A stretch of 64,000 nucleotides of DNA from contig NZ_JBDNRK010000012.1 of NCBI RefSeq assembly GCF_047718555.1, forward strand, positions 1-64,000, given 5' to 3'. The notes beneath the pieces are model-generated. The model saw only the letters and a program-made list of their open reading frames with translations. It searched no databases and had not been told where the DNA came from. The DNA is from Clostridium_I sp047718555. GTDB taxonomy: Bacteria; Bacillota; Clostridia; Clostridiales; Clostridiaceae. Position 1 is the first letter of the stretch, and the number at the start of each line of letters is the position of its first letter. This document shows positions 25,654 through 34,953 of this stretch, piece by piece. A program made the translations under genes and the position numbers.

Positions 25654-26871
25654 TTATCTCCATTTATTATCGCTTAGCCCATAATCTCTATCTAAATAGA
25701 GATTAGATCCGTGAACAATTCCCGTTCCAGTAGCTATGGCTGTTTTCCTGGAACGAATATCTTCAATATTGCCAGTGGAACTATCTGCCACTGCATTGGC
25801 AATAAGCTTTATCATATTCTTCTCACTCATATTAGGATTTGCAATAAAATTAGTAGTTATAATTTTCTCAGCAGCTGGAGATATACTTCCATTCTGTGTG
25901 ACAATATCAAAGGCAAGGGCAAATCCACGTACTGTCTTTAAATTATATTTATCACACATAGACATTGCCTGTTTAATCATGGATACTTCTGCATCTGATT
26001 CAATGCTTATAAAATCTTTATTGTTACATAGGTTATTAAACTGTGAATACCAAGGTGCCTTAATTTTATTTGTGGAATCATTAATACTCTTAGCCCACTT
26101 GAGCTGATTCTCTGGAGTGTCAAGTATCATATTGTGTATGGAGTTATAGTTTGTACCAAAAATACTTTTCATTTCATTAGTATGTTGTCTATCCATTCTG
26201 TTAAGTAAAGGCTGCAGTGTACCTTGGCCTATGCACCATTGAAGATAGCCTAGAGATAAACCTGCACCATCAAAATTTCCCGCAATTTCATTAGAATTTC
26301 CAACTTCAAACCTTTTGGTTATATTTCTAGCAATATTAACTACACTATCTGGTGGAGAGGTATAAGATTGTATGTATGCTCCATATACATAAGCAAAGCT
26401 GTTGTTGTAGATAATTTTATCCCATACATTTCCTTTAGCATCTGACAGGGTATCTACAATATTAACCTTCTGATAATTATATAGATATCCTAGTATAGTA
26501 CCATTTAAATTAGGAGCTGATCTTATCTTAAGATCAATCTGAAGTTCAGGATTATATACATAGCCTTTTTTAGTATTAACTGATGGTTTTGGAATGCTTG
26601 TACCAATTTGCTTTGATAGTAAGGTCATGTCATATAAATCAATTAATCCATCCTTATTCAGGTCATATTTTGTATTATAAGTACTATCTGACTTCTTTAT
26701 ATTATACTTAGATGAAACCGCGGCCAAGTCTTTAATATCAATTATATAATCATTATTAACATCCAGGCTTGCAGTTGGCACTGTTGCTGCATATACCTTT
26801 GAATTAAAATTAATGTTAATACATAGAGTCGTAAGTAATGAGAGAACTATAATAATTTTAATTTTCTTCAT
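25654..26871 (-). CDS. Secreted dockerin / SH3b / lysozyme-like protein
   Basis: The 405-residue protein has a signal peptide and then an N-terminal dockerin with loops DVNNDYIIDIKD and DLNKDGLIDLYD (about 36-90). An SH3-type domain follows (about 102-170: LKIRSAPNLNGTILGYL, VWDKIIYNN, AYVYGAYIQ). The C-terminal domain of about 230 residues contains FEVGNSNEIAGNFDGAG and LSLGYLQWCIGQGTLQPLL. The latter is typical of lysozyme-fold glycosidases that act on cell-wall glycan. A peptidoglycan hydrolase that docks on a cohesin is the best reading. The first dockerin loop has Y-I in place of the usual G-K-I, so calcium binding may be weaker. RBS AAAGGAGG lies before the ATG. Confidence 0.75.
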   Translation of the reverse strand: MKKIKIIIVLSLLTTLCININFNSKVYAATVPTASLDVNNDYIIDIKDLAAVSSKYNIKKSDSTYNTKYDLNKDGLIDLYDMTLLSKQIGTSIPKPSVNTKKGYVYNPELQIDLKIRSAPNLNGTILGYLYNYQKVNIVDTLSDAKGNVWDKIIYNNSFAYVYGAYIQSYTSPPDSVVNIARNITKRFEVGNSNEIAGNFDGAGLSLGYLQWCIGQGTLQPLLNRMDRQHTNEMKSIFGTNYNSIHNMILDTPENQLKWAKSINDSTNKIKAPWYSQFNNLCNNKDFISIESDAEVSMIKQAMSMCDKYNLKTVRGFALAFDIVTQNGSISPAAEKIITTNFIANPNMSEKNMIKLIANAVADSSTGNIEDIRSRKTAIATGTGIVHGSNLYLDRDYGLSDNKWR

Positions 26872-26903
26872 TAATTTCCTCCTTTGTTTATTAAATTTTA
26901 AAG

Positions 26904-26937
26904 TATTTTACAGTATGTATATAATTATAACAAATTA
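26904..26937 (-). promoter_or_regulatory. Shared upstream box, copy 2
   Basis: This 34-bp box has 33 of 34 positions identical to 11882-11915. It lies 32 bp from the start of its gene, against 107 bp for the other copy. Confidence 0.5.
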
Positions 26938-27030
26938 CTAAATTAAATTCAGGTGAAATACTAGATTTTTATCTGTTATTTGGAAAAAATATATTTATTT
27001 ATATTTTTATTTTGCATATAGATGAATTTA

Positions 27031-27059
27031 TTGTAAATTCTTTATGGATTTTATATAAT
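27031..27059 (+). promoter_or_regulatory. Putative sigma-A promoter
   Basis: TTGTAA at 27031-27036, a 17-nt spacer and TATAAT at 27054-27059. It lies 57 nt before the ATG of the 104-residue-repeat dockerin gene. Confidence 0.5.
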
Positions 27060-27116
27060 TATAATGTAGGAAAAAATGGATAAATAAACTAGTTGTGTAG
27101 ATTTAGGGGGAAACTA

Positions 27117-29906
27117 ATGAATAAGAGTTTTAAGAAAATTAATTTGTTTTTAGTGATATTATTTTTATTTATGTCATGGATACTGTATCCTGTTAATAAG
27201 GTAAGTGCAGTAGAAAATACGGTAATATTTCAGGGAGTAGAATCTGTTGCAAATATAAGCAGTAATGTTCTTTCCAGTAATCCTTATAAAGTATTAGCTG
27301 AGATCAAAAGTGGAGAAAGTTATGTATTTATAAATAACGATACATCTTCAAGAACAATATATGAATCAAATAGTGGCTTATTTGATTATGCTATTTATAA
27401 CAAAAATGGTTCTCAAAATACTTTAAATATACAGAATAAAACTAGTAAGTTATCAGTTAGTGTCCCAGCAGGAGGTTCTATTGTAATAACAGTTAATGAT
27501 GTATTTGATAGCAGTGGATTTTTGGAAATTCAGGAAGATGGAGATTATTTTACATCAAAAGTCAGCAGTGTACCCGCCTTTTATAAGACTTATATAAATC
27601 AGGGAGAAAGCTATGAGTTTGATAACAACGATACAATGGATCACACCATATTAAATAATTCCATGTGGAAATATAATGTATCCGGCACAATAGAGTATGT
27701 AATATATAATAAAAATGGATTAAAGGTTGAGCAGCAGATCCAGGCCAGCAAGGATGTATTCACAATACCGGCAGAAGGAAAGTTAATAGTAACAGTGTCT
27801 AGTTTGAAATCTGGAGTAAATGCACTGGAGTTTGATGTAGCAGGAATGCAGGACAAACTAATAACGAGAAAAACCAGCAGTGTACCGGCTTTTTATAAAA
27901 CTTATATGAAGCAGGGTGATAGTTATGAATTCGACAATAATGATATAAAGGATCACACTATAGTAAGCAACTCCCTGTGGAGATACAGTGTATCGGGTAC
28001 AATAGAATATGTACTATATGACAAAAATGGAGTGAAGGTTGACCAACAGATCCAGGCCAGTAAGGATGTGTTGACCATACCAGCAGGAGATAAGTTAATA
28101 GTAACAGTGTCTAGTTTGAAATCTGGAGTAGATGCACTGGAGCTTGATGTGGCAGGAATGGAGGACAAACTAATAACGAGAAAAACCAGCAGTGTACCGG
28201 CTTTTTATAAAACTTATATGAAGCAGGGTGATAGTTATGAATTCGACAATAATGATATAAAGGATCACACTATAGTAAGCAACTCCCTGTGGAGATACAG
28301 TGTATCCGGTACAATAGAGTACGTACTATATGATAAAAATGGAGTAAAGATTGACCAACAGATCCAGGCCAGTAAGGATGTATTGACCATACCAGCAGGA
28401 AATAAGTTAATAGTAACAGTATCTAGTTTAAAATCTGGAGTAGATACACTGGAGTTTGATGTAGCAGGAATGGAAGATAAATTAATAACGAGAAAAGCCA
28501 GCAGCGTACCAGCCTTCTATAAAACTTATATGCAGCAGGGAGATAGCTATGAATTCTATAATAATGATACAAAGGATCACACTATAATAAGTAACTCCCT
28601 GTGGAGGTACAGTGTATCGGGTACAATAGAATATGTATTATATGATAAAAATGGAGTGAAGGTTGACCAGCAGATTCAGGCTAGTAAGGATGTATTGACC
28701 ATACCAGCAGGGGGAAAATTAATAGTAACAGTGCCAAGTTTGAAGGCAGGAGTAAATACACTGGAGTTTGATGTAGCGGGAATGGAGGACAAACTAGTAA
28801 CAAGAAAGGTCAGCAGTGTACCAGCCTTCTATAAAACTTATATGCAGCAGGGAGATAGTTATGAATTCCATAATAATGACACAAAGGATCACACTATAAT
28901 AAGTAACTCCCTGTGGAGATACAGTATGTTGGGTACAATAGAGTACGTACTATATGATAAAAATGGAGTGAAGGTTGACCAACAGATCCAGACCAGTAAG
29001 GATGTATTAACCATACCTGCAGGGGGGAAATTAATAGTAACAGTGCCAAGTTTGAAGGCAGGGGTATATTCAATAGAATTTGATGTAGCAGGAATGGAAG
29101 ATAAACTAATAACAAGAAAAGAGAGCAGCACACCAGCTTTTAGTAGGGTTAGTTTAGGCTTAGGAGAGAATTATGAATTTATTAATAACACTTCAAGCCT
29201 ACAATATCTATTAACTACATCAAATTACAACTATAGCTATAAAGGTAATATTGATTACATAGTGTATAATGCTGATGGTTCTAAATATAGTTCAGCAACT
29301 AATGTATACGTAAATAGTATTGCCATTCCAGCTGGTGGTAAAATAGATGTTCTAGTAAAAAAACTGGTATATGGTGTTTATTCACTAGATTTTGCAGGGA
29401 TATACAACTATTTTGAATTTATTGGGGATTTATATGCTACTTCTTCTAATATAAATGATATTAATAATTATACTGTGAGTAATGCAGATATAAATATAAC
29501 CTTCTCTAAAAACATAGAACAAAGTACTAATTTTGATAAGATAATGATTAGTGATACAAAGGGCAGTACAGTAAAAATCTCCAAAACTATGAATGGTAAT
29601 ATATTAACAATTAAACACGACCAGCTTAAGCTGGGAACTCAGTATAAATTGACTATACCAATGGGAGCAGTGAAATCCTCAAACAATTATAATTTACCAA
29701 AGGATTATAACTTGATATTTAAAACCGGGTCGGTTTCTCAAGATGTAAATGGTGATGGTAAAATAGATATACTTGATATTGCAAAAATTGCTCATAGTTA
29801 TAATTTAAATAGCAAAAGTACAGGATGGGATAAAACATTGGATATAAATGGTGATGGAGTAGTAGATTTATATGACTTAGTGTTAATTTCAAAATATTTA
29901 AACTAA
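27117..29906 (+). CDS. Secreted repeat protein with C-terminal dockerin
   Basis: The 929-residue protein has a signal peptide (1 to about 31) and an N-terminal divergent repeat. Five tandem repeats of exactly 104 residues follow (150 to about 669), each with SSVPAFYKTY, QGDSYEF, DHTI, IEYVLYDKNG and AGMEDKLITRK. A further degenerate repeat, a Big5/SbsA-like Ig domain (about 785-865: ITFSKNIEQS, LKLGTQYKLTIP) and a dockerin (about 873-929: DVNGDGKIDILD, DINGDGVVDLYD) complete it. ATG 27117 is chosen because TAGGGGG lies 6 nt upstream. The repeat domain is unknown and looks like a beta-sandwich adhesin or spacer. It begins a run of cohesin/dockerin genes. Confidence 0.8.
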   Translation: MNKSFKKINLFLVILFLFMSWILYPVNKVSAVENTVIFQGVESVANISSNVLSSNPYKVLAEIKSGESYVFINNDTSSRTIYESNSGLFDYAIYNKNGSQNTLNIQNKTSKLSVSVPAGGSIVITVNDVFDSSGFLEIQEDGDYFTSKVSSVPAFYKTYINQGESYEFDNNDTMDHTILNNSMWKYNVSGTIEYVIYNKNGLKVEQQIQASKDVFTIPAEGKLIVTVSSLKSGVNALEFDVAGMQDKLITRKTSSVPAFYKTYMKQGDSYEFDNNDIKDHTIVSNSLWRYSVSGTIEYVLYDKNGVKVDQQIQASKDVLTIPAGDKLIVTVSSLKSGVDALELDVAGMEDKLITRKTSSVPAFYKTYMKQGDSYEFDNNDIKDHTIVSNSLWRYSVSGTIEYVLYDKNGVKIDQQIQASKDVLTIPAGNKLIVTVSSLKSGVDTLEFDVAGMEDKLITRKASSVPAFYKTYMQQGDSYEFYNNDTKDHTIISNSLWRYSVSGTIEYVLYDKNGVKVDQQIQASKDVLTIPAGGKLIVTVPSLKAGVNTLEFDVAGMEDKLVTRKVSSVPAFYKTYMQQGDSYEFHNNDTKDHTIISNSLWRYSMLGTIEYVLYDKNGVKVDQQIQTSKDVLTIPAGGKLIVTVPSLKAGVYSIEFDVAGMEDKLITRKESSTPAFSRVSLGLGENYEFINNTSSLQYLLTTSNYNYSYKGNIDYIVYNADGSKYSSATNVYVNSIAIPAGGKIDVLVKKLVYGVYSLDFAGIYNYFEFIGDLYATSSNINDINNYTVSNADINITFSKNIEQSTNFDKIMISDTKGSTVKISKTMNGNILTIKHDQLKLGTQYKLTIPMGAVKSSNNYNLPKDYNLIFKTGSVSQDVNGDGKIDILDIAKIAHSYNLNSKSTGWDKTLDINGDGVVDLYDLVLISKYLN
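27564..29123 (+). repeat. Five tandem 312-bp repeats
   Basis: Unit starts at 27564, 27876, 28188, 28500 and 28812, and a degenerate sixth at 29124, all share an AGCAG(T/C) motif at exact 312-bp spacing. The second and third units are almost identical in DNA, which suggests recent duplication or gene conversion. Confidence 0.85.
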
Positions 29907-30025
29907 ACAATAGCAAAAGAAATATTTCTAGCTTTTAAATAATTAATTTACATAGCAAATAGGATAGCTTTTAAGTTTCTTTTTATTGATATTCCACATA
30001 AGACTTATTGAAAGGGTGATGAGTA

Positions 30026-32050
30026 ATGAAGTTAAAAAAGATAACAATAACTTCCATGTTTTTATTGTTCATATTAAGTATAATTTTACCATTTAATCAT
30101 ACAGTAAAAGCTGCTGTAGGCTCACAAGTTTCATATTCATTTAGCAGCAGTAACATTCAAGGAGGGCAATCCTTTGATATTACTGTAAATGCATCCAATG
30201 TATCCAATTTATATGGTGCTTCTTTAGATTTTAATTATAATCCAGCTTTAATACAGATTAAAGGAATTGATAAGGGAAATACTTTCAAGAATTCCGGGAA
30301 AGCTGTAAATATATATACACCTATTAATGATACTAAAAAAGGATTAATAAGTTTTGTAGAGGTTTTGCAGGGGAATGTTTCTGGAATATCTGCTGCAGGG
30401 ACCAACAGCTTATTTATTATTCATGCTAAAGCTTTGAAGGCAGGAAAAATACCTTTAAAAACTATATCTGATAATGTTAAATTTGGTATGTCTGCTTCTG
30501 GTAATAATATTTGCATTAAATTAGCCAATAGCAGTGCAGCAAGTATTTATTATAGTGTTGTTAATAACAGCATAAACATAAATGATACTAGCTTAGCATT
30601 AAGTGAAGTAAACAACAGAAGTACAACAGTACAGGGAAAGACTATAGCAAATGGAACCGTTACTGTGAAAATTGGCAGTAGGACTTATACAGGTAAAGCT
30701 AATAGTTCTGGAGCTTTCAGTATCAAGATACCAGTGCAGGCAGCGGGAGCAAAGATATATGTAAATGTGAAAAACGGGTATGGCTATACCAGCAGTGATA
30801 GGGCCGTAACAGTTTTAGATAGGATAGCACCAGGAATGCCAGCAGTAAATTTAATAACTACAAGTTCAACCACTATTACAGGAAGAACAGAGGGATATGC
30901 AGCAGCAATAGCTTATGTTGGAAGTAAACAGATTGGAAGTGCCAGAGCAGATAAGAATGGCTATTATACTATAAAGATACCAGCACAGAAGGTATTGACA
31001 AAAGTAAATGTGGTAGCAGCAGATGGTGCCAACAATAGAAGTGCAGCAAGAGTAAATACAGTGGCACTAATACCTGGACAACCATCAGTAAACGAAGTAA
31101 ACAATAAGAGTGCAACAGTTAGTGGGAAAACCATAGCAAATGGAATAGTTACTGTGAAGATTGAAAGTAAAATTTATACAGGTAAAGCGAATAGTGCAGG
31201 AGTTTTCAGTATAAAGATACCGGTACAGGCAGCAGGAACAAAGGTATATATAAATGTTAAGAACAGCTATGGCTATACCAGCAGTGATAGGGCCGTAACA
31301 GTTTTAGATAGGATAGCACCGGGAGTACCGGCAGTAAACTTAATAACTACAAGTTCAACCACTATTACAGGAAGAACAGAGGGATATGCAGCAGCAATAG
31401 CCTATGTTGGAAGTAAACAGATTGGAGGTGCCAGAGCGGATAAGAATGGCTATTATACTATAAAGATACCAGCACAGAAGGTACTGACAAAAGTAAATGT
31501 GGTAGCAGCAGATGGTGCTAACAATAGAAGTACGGCAAGAGTAAATACAGTGGCATTAATACCTGGACAGCCTTTAGTTAATGAAGTAAACAATAAGAGT
31601 ACAACAGTTAGTGGAAAGACCGTAGGTAGTGGAACTGTTACTGTGAAGATTGGAAGTAAAATTTATATAGGTAAAGCTAATAGTGCAGGAGTCTTTAGTA
31701 TAAAGATACCAGTGCAGGCAGTTGGAACAAAGGTATATGTAAATGTTAAGAACAGCTATGGTTATACTAGCAGTACAAAGACTATAACAGTGGTAGACAG
31801 AATAGCACCAGCAGTACCAACAGTTAATACAATAAACACTAAATCAAAAACTATTACGGGTAAAACGGAAGGAAATGCAACAGTAATAGCTTATGTAGGA
31901 AGCAAACAGATTGGAACGACTAAAGCGGATAGGAATGGTAACTATAATATTAAGATAGCAGCACAAAAAGTAGCAACCAAGATAAGTGTGGTGGCTGTAG
32001 ATGGATCTAACAATAGAAGTGCTGTTAGAATCAATACAGTGCTAAAGTAG
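30026..32050 (+). CDS. Secreted cohesin protein with six Ig-like repeats (scaffoldin-like)
   Basis: The 674-residue protein has a signal peptide (1 to about 30). A cohesin domain (about 33-175) shows SYSFSSSNIQGGQSFDITVN, LYGASLDFNYNPALIQIKGI, GLISFVEV and SLFIIHAKAL, the usual jelly-roll strands. Three copies of a two-domain Ig-like block (Big6-type, about 165 residues each) follow, with EVNNKSTTVSGKT and TSSTTITGRTEG. Cohesins bind dockerins, and four dockerin proteins lie within 25 kb. The Ig pairs would act as a stalk. There is no membrane anchor or sortase motif, so it may be soluble or held through other interactions. RBS AAAGGGTGATG lies before the ATG. Confidence 0.8.
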   Translation: MKLKKITITSMFLLFILSIILPFNHTVKAAVGSQVSYSFSSSNIQGGQSFDITVNASNVSNLYGASLDFNYNPALIQIKGIDKGNTFKNSGKAVNIYTPINDTKKGLISFVEVLQGNVSGISAAGTNSLFIIHAKALKAGKIPLKTISDNVKFGMSASGNNICIKLANSSAASIYYSVVNNSININDTSLALSEVNNRSTTVQGKTIANGTVTVKIGSRTYTGKANSSGAFSIKIPVQAAGAKIYVNVKNGYGYTSSDRAVTVLDRIAPGMPAVNLITTSSTTITGRTEGYAAAIAYVGSKQIGSARADKNGYYTIKIPAQKVLTKVNVVAADGANNRSAARVNTVALIPGQPSVNEVNNKSATVSGKTIANGIVTVKIESKIYTGKANSAGVFSIKIPVQAAGTKVYINVKNSYGYTSSDRAVTVLDRIAPGVPAVNLITTSSTTITGRTEGYAAAIAYVGSKQIGGARADKNGYYTIKIPAQKVLTKVNVVAADGANNRSTARVNTVALIPGQPLVNEVNNKSTTVSGKTVGSGTVTVKIGSKIYIGKANSAGVFSIKIPVQAVGTKVYVNVKNSYGYTSSTKTITVVDRIAPAVPTVNTINTKSKTITGKTEGNATVIAYVGSKQIGTTKADRNGNYNIKIAAQKVATKISVVAVDGSNNRSAVRINTVLK

Positions 32051-32167
32051 AAAATTTAATGAATGTATTTATTGTAAATAAACATTTTAATAATAGATAA
32101 TAGCTATGAAGCGATAGTATTTTCAAATAAAACAAAAGAGAAAAGAATAGGTTAAGGAGGAAAAGTT

Positions 32168-33202
32168 TTGAAAAAGATTTTTAGTGCAATTCTTGTATTC
32201 TTTTTATGGATTGGAAATACAGTTGCATTTGCAGATACTAATCCTAATGTGAGTATTGATATAAAGGGAAACATAGAAGTTGGACAAAGTATACAAATTT
32301 TAATTAATGTATCCAATATAAAAAACCTATATGCTGGAGCGGCAAAGTTTAAATATGATAAGAATATTCTAAAGGTAACAGGATTTGAAAAAGGGGATTT
32401 AGTAAGTAAAAGTGAAATAAATGTTTTTGATGCTGGAAATAGTATTGATAATGACAATGGGGTTGCTGAATTTGGTGGCTTTTCCTGTTTAGGACAATTA
32501 CCAGGTTTTTCTGGTTCAGGAACTTTTCTAATAATTGATGCGCAGGTTTTAAAAAAAGATAGTTTTCATATAAACAGTGTACCATTATTATCTGATCCAA
32601 ATGATGACAATAATTTAAAGATTCAGCTCATTGATAACAATATAAAAGATATAAATTACAATTTTACAGGATATGATTTTAAACTAAACTCTGATGGCAG
32701 TATCACAGCTTCTAAGTCTGGAAGTGGTAATAATGGGGATCACTCAAAGGCTACAGCTACAGGCTCAGCAGGTGTAGATGCGAAAAACAATAATGAAAGT
32801 ATAAATACTTTAAATAAAGATAATAGTGAGAATAAAGTCGATGATACAGATAATGCTGCAAGTGGAAAGGACAATCAAAATTCAAGTAGCAGCACTGCCA
32901 ACAGTGCATACAGCGAATCAGAGGATAATGCAAGTAATAATGTTTCTAATGATGCTGCTAGAGGTAACAGCAGTAGTAATATTGGCAATAAAAATGACTC
33001 ATCTAAGGAAAGCAGCGGCAATAATGAGAATGGTATTTCACAAAATAGTAGTAAAGCCAAAAACAGTGCTAGTTCAAATAGAGTTATTGAAGCTGGTAGG
33101 AAAAATAATATTTACATAGTTGCAGGAATTTCTGCGGCAGTGATTTTGATTCTATGTTTTATGGTATTTAAATTTATATTGAAGAAAAAGATATACAGAT
33201 GA
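32168..33202 (+). CDS. Membrane-anchored cohesin protein (anchoring scaffoldin-like)
   Basis: The 344-residue protein has a signal peptide (1 to about 22). A cohesin domain (about 26-170) shows VSIDIKGNIEVGQSIQILIN, LYAGAAKFKYDKNILKVTGF, FGGFSCLG and TFLIIDAQVL. A low-complexity Ser/Asn/Asp-rich linker (about 185-305) and a C-terminal membrane helix (IYIVAGISAAVILILCFMVF) with a KKKIYR basic tail follow. This is the layout of a cell-surface receptor that could hold dockerin proteins close to the membrane. No LPXTG motif is present. TTG start with AAGGAGG upstream. The papain-dockerin gene begins 15 bp downstream, so co-transcription is likely. Confidence 0.8.
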   Translation: MKKIFSAILVFFLWIGNTVAFADTNPNVSIDIKGNIEVGQSIQILINVSNIKNLYAGAAKFKYDKNILKVTGFEKGDLVSKSEINVFDAGNSIDNDNGVAEFGGFSCLGQLPGFSGSGTFLIIDAQVLKKDSFHINSVPLLSDPNDDNNLKIQLIDNNIKDINYNFTGYDFKLNSDGSITASKSGSGNNGDHSKATATGSAGVDAKNNNESINTLNKDNSENKVDDTDNAASGKDNQNSSSSTANSAYSESEDNASNNVSNDAARGNSSSNIGNKNDSSKESSGNNENGISQNSSKAKNSASSNRVIEAGRKNNIYIVAGISAAVILILCFMVFKFILKKKIYR

Positions 33203-33217
33203 CAAGGAGTAAAGGCT

Positions 33218-34648
33218 ATGAAAAATAAATTAAATAGATTTACAAGTTTTACTGTATTTTTAGTGCTTATTTTTAATATACTTACTATTTCTGTATTTGG
33301 TAATGAAAATAATAATGTATTACCAAGCAGCTATGATTTAAGAAAGACTGGACAAGTAACTAGTGTTAAAAATCAATTACAAGTTGATGATTGCTGGGCA
33401 TTTTCGGCAATGGGTTCAGTTGAATCAAATCTGCTTAGAATAGAAAAGAAAAATTATGATTTTTCTGAAATAAATATGCTACTTAACAATGGTACTACTA
33501 ATAATATAAATGCAGGTGGAAACAATAGGATAGCTGCAGGATATTTTGCAAGCTGGAAGGGCCCTGTATATGAAGCTGATGATCCAAACCCTGCAAGTGC
33601 TAATAGTGTACAAGCTAAAAAAGGTTTGACAGCAGCAAAGCATATACAAGAGGTATTATTTATACCAGATAGAACGGGAGCTTTAGATAATAATGAATTA
33701 AAAAAAGCAGTTATGAAGTATGGTGCTGTATCTTCTTCACTTTATATGGATGAGAATACTTACCTTAATTCAGCAGGAAATGCCTATTATGATTACAGAA
33801 GCAGCTATAATAATCATGCTATAGACATAGTTGGTTGGAATGATAATTATTCTAAGAATAATTTCAAAGTTTCACCTGCTGGAAATGGAGCTTTTATTTG
33901 TAAGAATAGCTGGGGAACAAAATTCGGAGATAGTGGATACTTTTACGTTTCCTATTATGATGTATCTATAGGTTATGATAATGCAGTTTTTTCAGGAATA
34001 GAACCATCTAATAATTACAGTAAAAATTATCAATATGATTCTCAATATAATGGAAATGTTTATTATCCTGAAGGGTATGACAATTGGTTTTCAAATGTAT
34101 TTACTGCTAATGGAGATTCTTCAAAAAATGAAGTGATATCAGCTGTTAGTTTTTATACAAATAAGAAAAATGCTAAATATGTAGTTTATGCAGAGAACAA
34201 TTATGCATCTAATAGGCTTACAAAAATAGCTTCTAAACCAGTAGCATCAGGAACAATTGAAATGCCAGGATATCATACAGTTAAATTATTTAATCCAGTT
34301 TATTTAAATACAGGAGGACAATTTGCAGTTGCAGTTAAAGTTTCAGGTGCGTCAATACCTATAGACAGTGCAACAGCATCTAGTAATTCTTATGTAAGTT
34401 ATGATGGTGTTAGCTGGGAAACTTATGGGAAAACTGTGGATTTAAAGGCTTTCACAACATTGAACTCTAAAATCCAATCTGATGTTAATGGTGATGGTAA
34501 AATAGATATAAAGGATATAGCAGCAGTAGCACAAAAATATAATATTACTTCGAAAGATTCTTCAAAGTGGAATGTGAATTATGATGTTAATAAGGATGAG
34601 ACAATAGACATATATGATTTAGTATATATATCTAAAAGAATTAACTAA
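33218..34648 (+). CDS. Papain-family (C1A) protease with C-terminal dockerin
   Basis: The 476-residue protein has a signal peptide (1 to about 29). The C1A catalytic domain shows LPSSYDLRKTGQVT, C59 in DDCWAFSAMGS, H200 in NHAIDIVGW and N230 in CKNSWGTKFGDSGYF. The oxyanion Gln is probably in VKNQLQ. A beta-sandwich region follows, and a dockerin closes the protein (about 422-476: DVNGDGKIDIKD, DVNKDETIDIYD). There is almost no propeptide, unlike typical papains. It sits 15 bp after the anchored cohesin gene and probably docks on it, giving a surface-held protease. A paralogue without dockerin lies at 45192. Confidence 0.87.
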   Translation: MKNKLNRFTSFTVFLVLIFNILTISVFGNENNNVLPSSYDLRKTGQVTSVKNQLQVDDCWAFSAMGSVESNLLRIEKKNYDFSEINMLLNNGTTNNINAGGNNRIAAGYFASWKGPVYEADDPNPASANSVQAKKGLTAAKHIQEVLFIPDRTGALDNNELKKAVMKYGAVSSSLYMDENTYLNSAGNAYYDYRSSYNNHAIDIVGWNDNYSKNNFKVSPAGNGAFICKNSWGTKFGDSGYFYVSYYDVSIGYDNAVFSGIEPSNNYSKNYQYDSQYNGNVYYPEGYDNWFSNVFTANGDSSKNEVISAVSFYTNKKNAKYVVYAENNYASNRLTKIASKPVASGTIEMPGYHTVKLFNPVYLNTGGQFAVAVKVSGASIPIDSATASSNSYVSYDGVSWETYGKTVDLKAFTTLNSKIQSDVNGDGKIDIKDIAAVAQKYNITSKDSSKWNVNYDVNKDETIDIYDLVYISKRIN

Positions 34649-34700
34649 TTGAAAGCAAGAGTAAATAAAGTTAATAAATACACAAATTGTAACTAAATCA

Positions 34701-34740
34701 AAAATTACCATGGGAAATAGTTCTTGTGGTAATTTTTTTT
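34701..34740 (+). terminator. Rho-independent terminator
   Basis: AAAATTACCA pairs with TGGTAATTTT around a 16-nt loop, followed by T-rich sequence. It closes the cohesin-protease transcript. Confidence 0.75.
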
Positions 34741-34889
34741 ATTGTATTTCAAGCAAGATAGTGTGGGCAATTTTGTTTGAAATTATTTTACACAATTTGT
34801 ATTATAATTTAAAATTAACACTATTAATCAAATATAATGTTATATACTATGGTTAATTTAATAAATTTTAGCAAATATTTTGTAAACTA

Positions 34890-34918
34890 TTGTTAATATA
34901 TGAACATAATAGTATAAT
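34890..34918 (+). promoter_or_regulatory. Putative sigma-A promoter
   Basis: TTGTTA at 34890-34895, a 17-nt spacer and TATAAT at 34913-34918. It lies 35 nt before the start of the PPC-domain gene. Confidence 0.55.
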
Positions 34919-34953
34919 TTTATCTATATTATATTAAAAAATGGAGGGGTAAT

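Noticed and set aside
27564..29123. Tandem repeats considered as a CRISPR array
   Set aside because: The units are 312 bp, coding and without unique spacers.
27641..29131. Antisense frames repeating every 312 bp in the dockerin repeat gene
   Set aside because: They are shadows of the tandem repeat and contain no independent signal.
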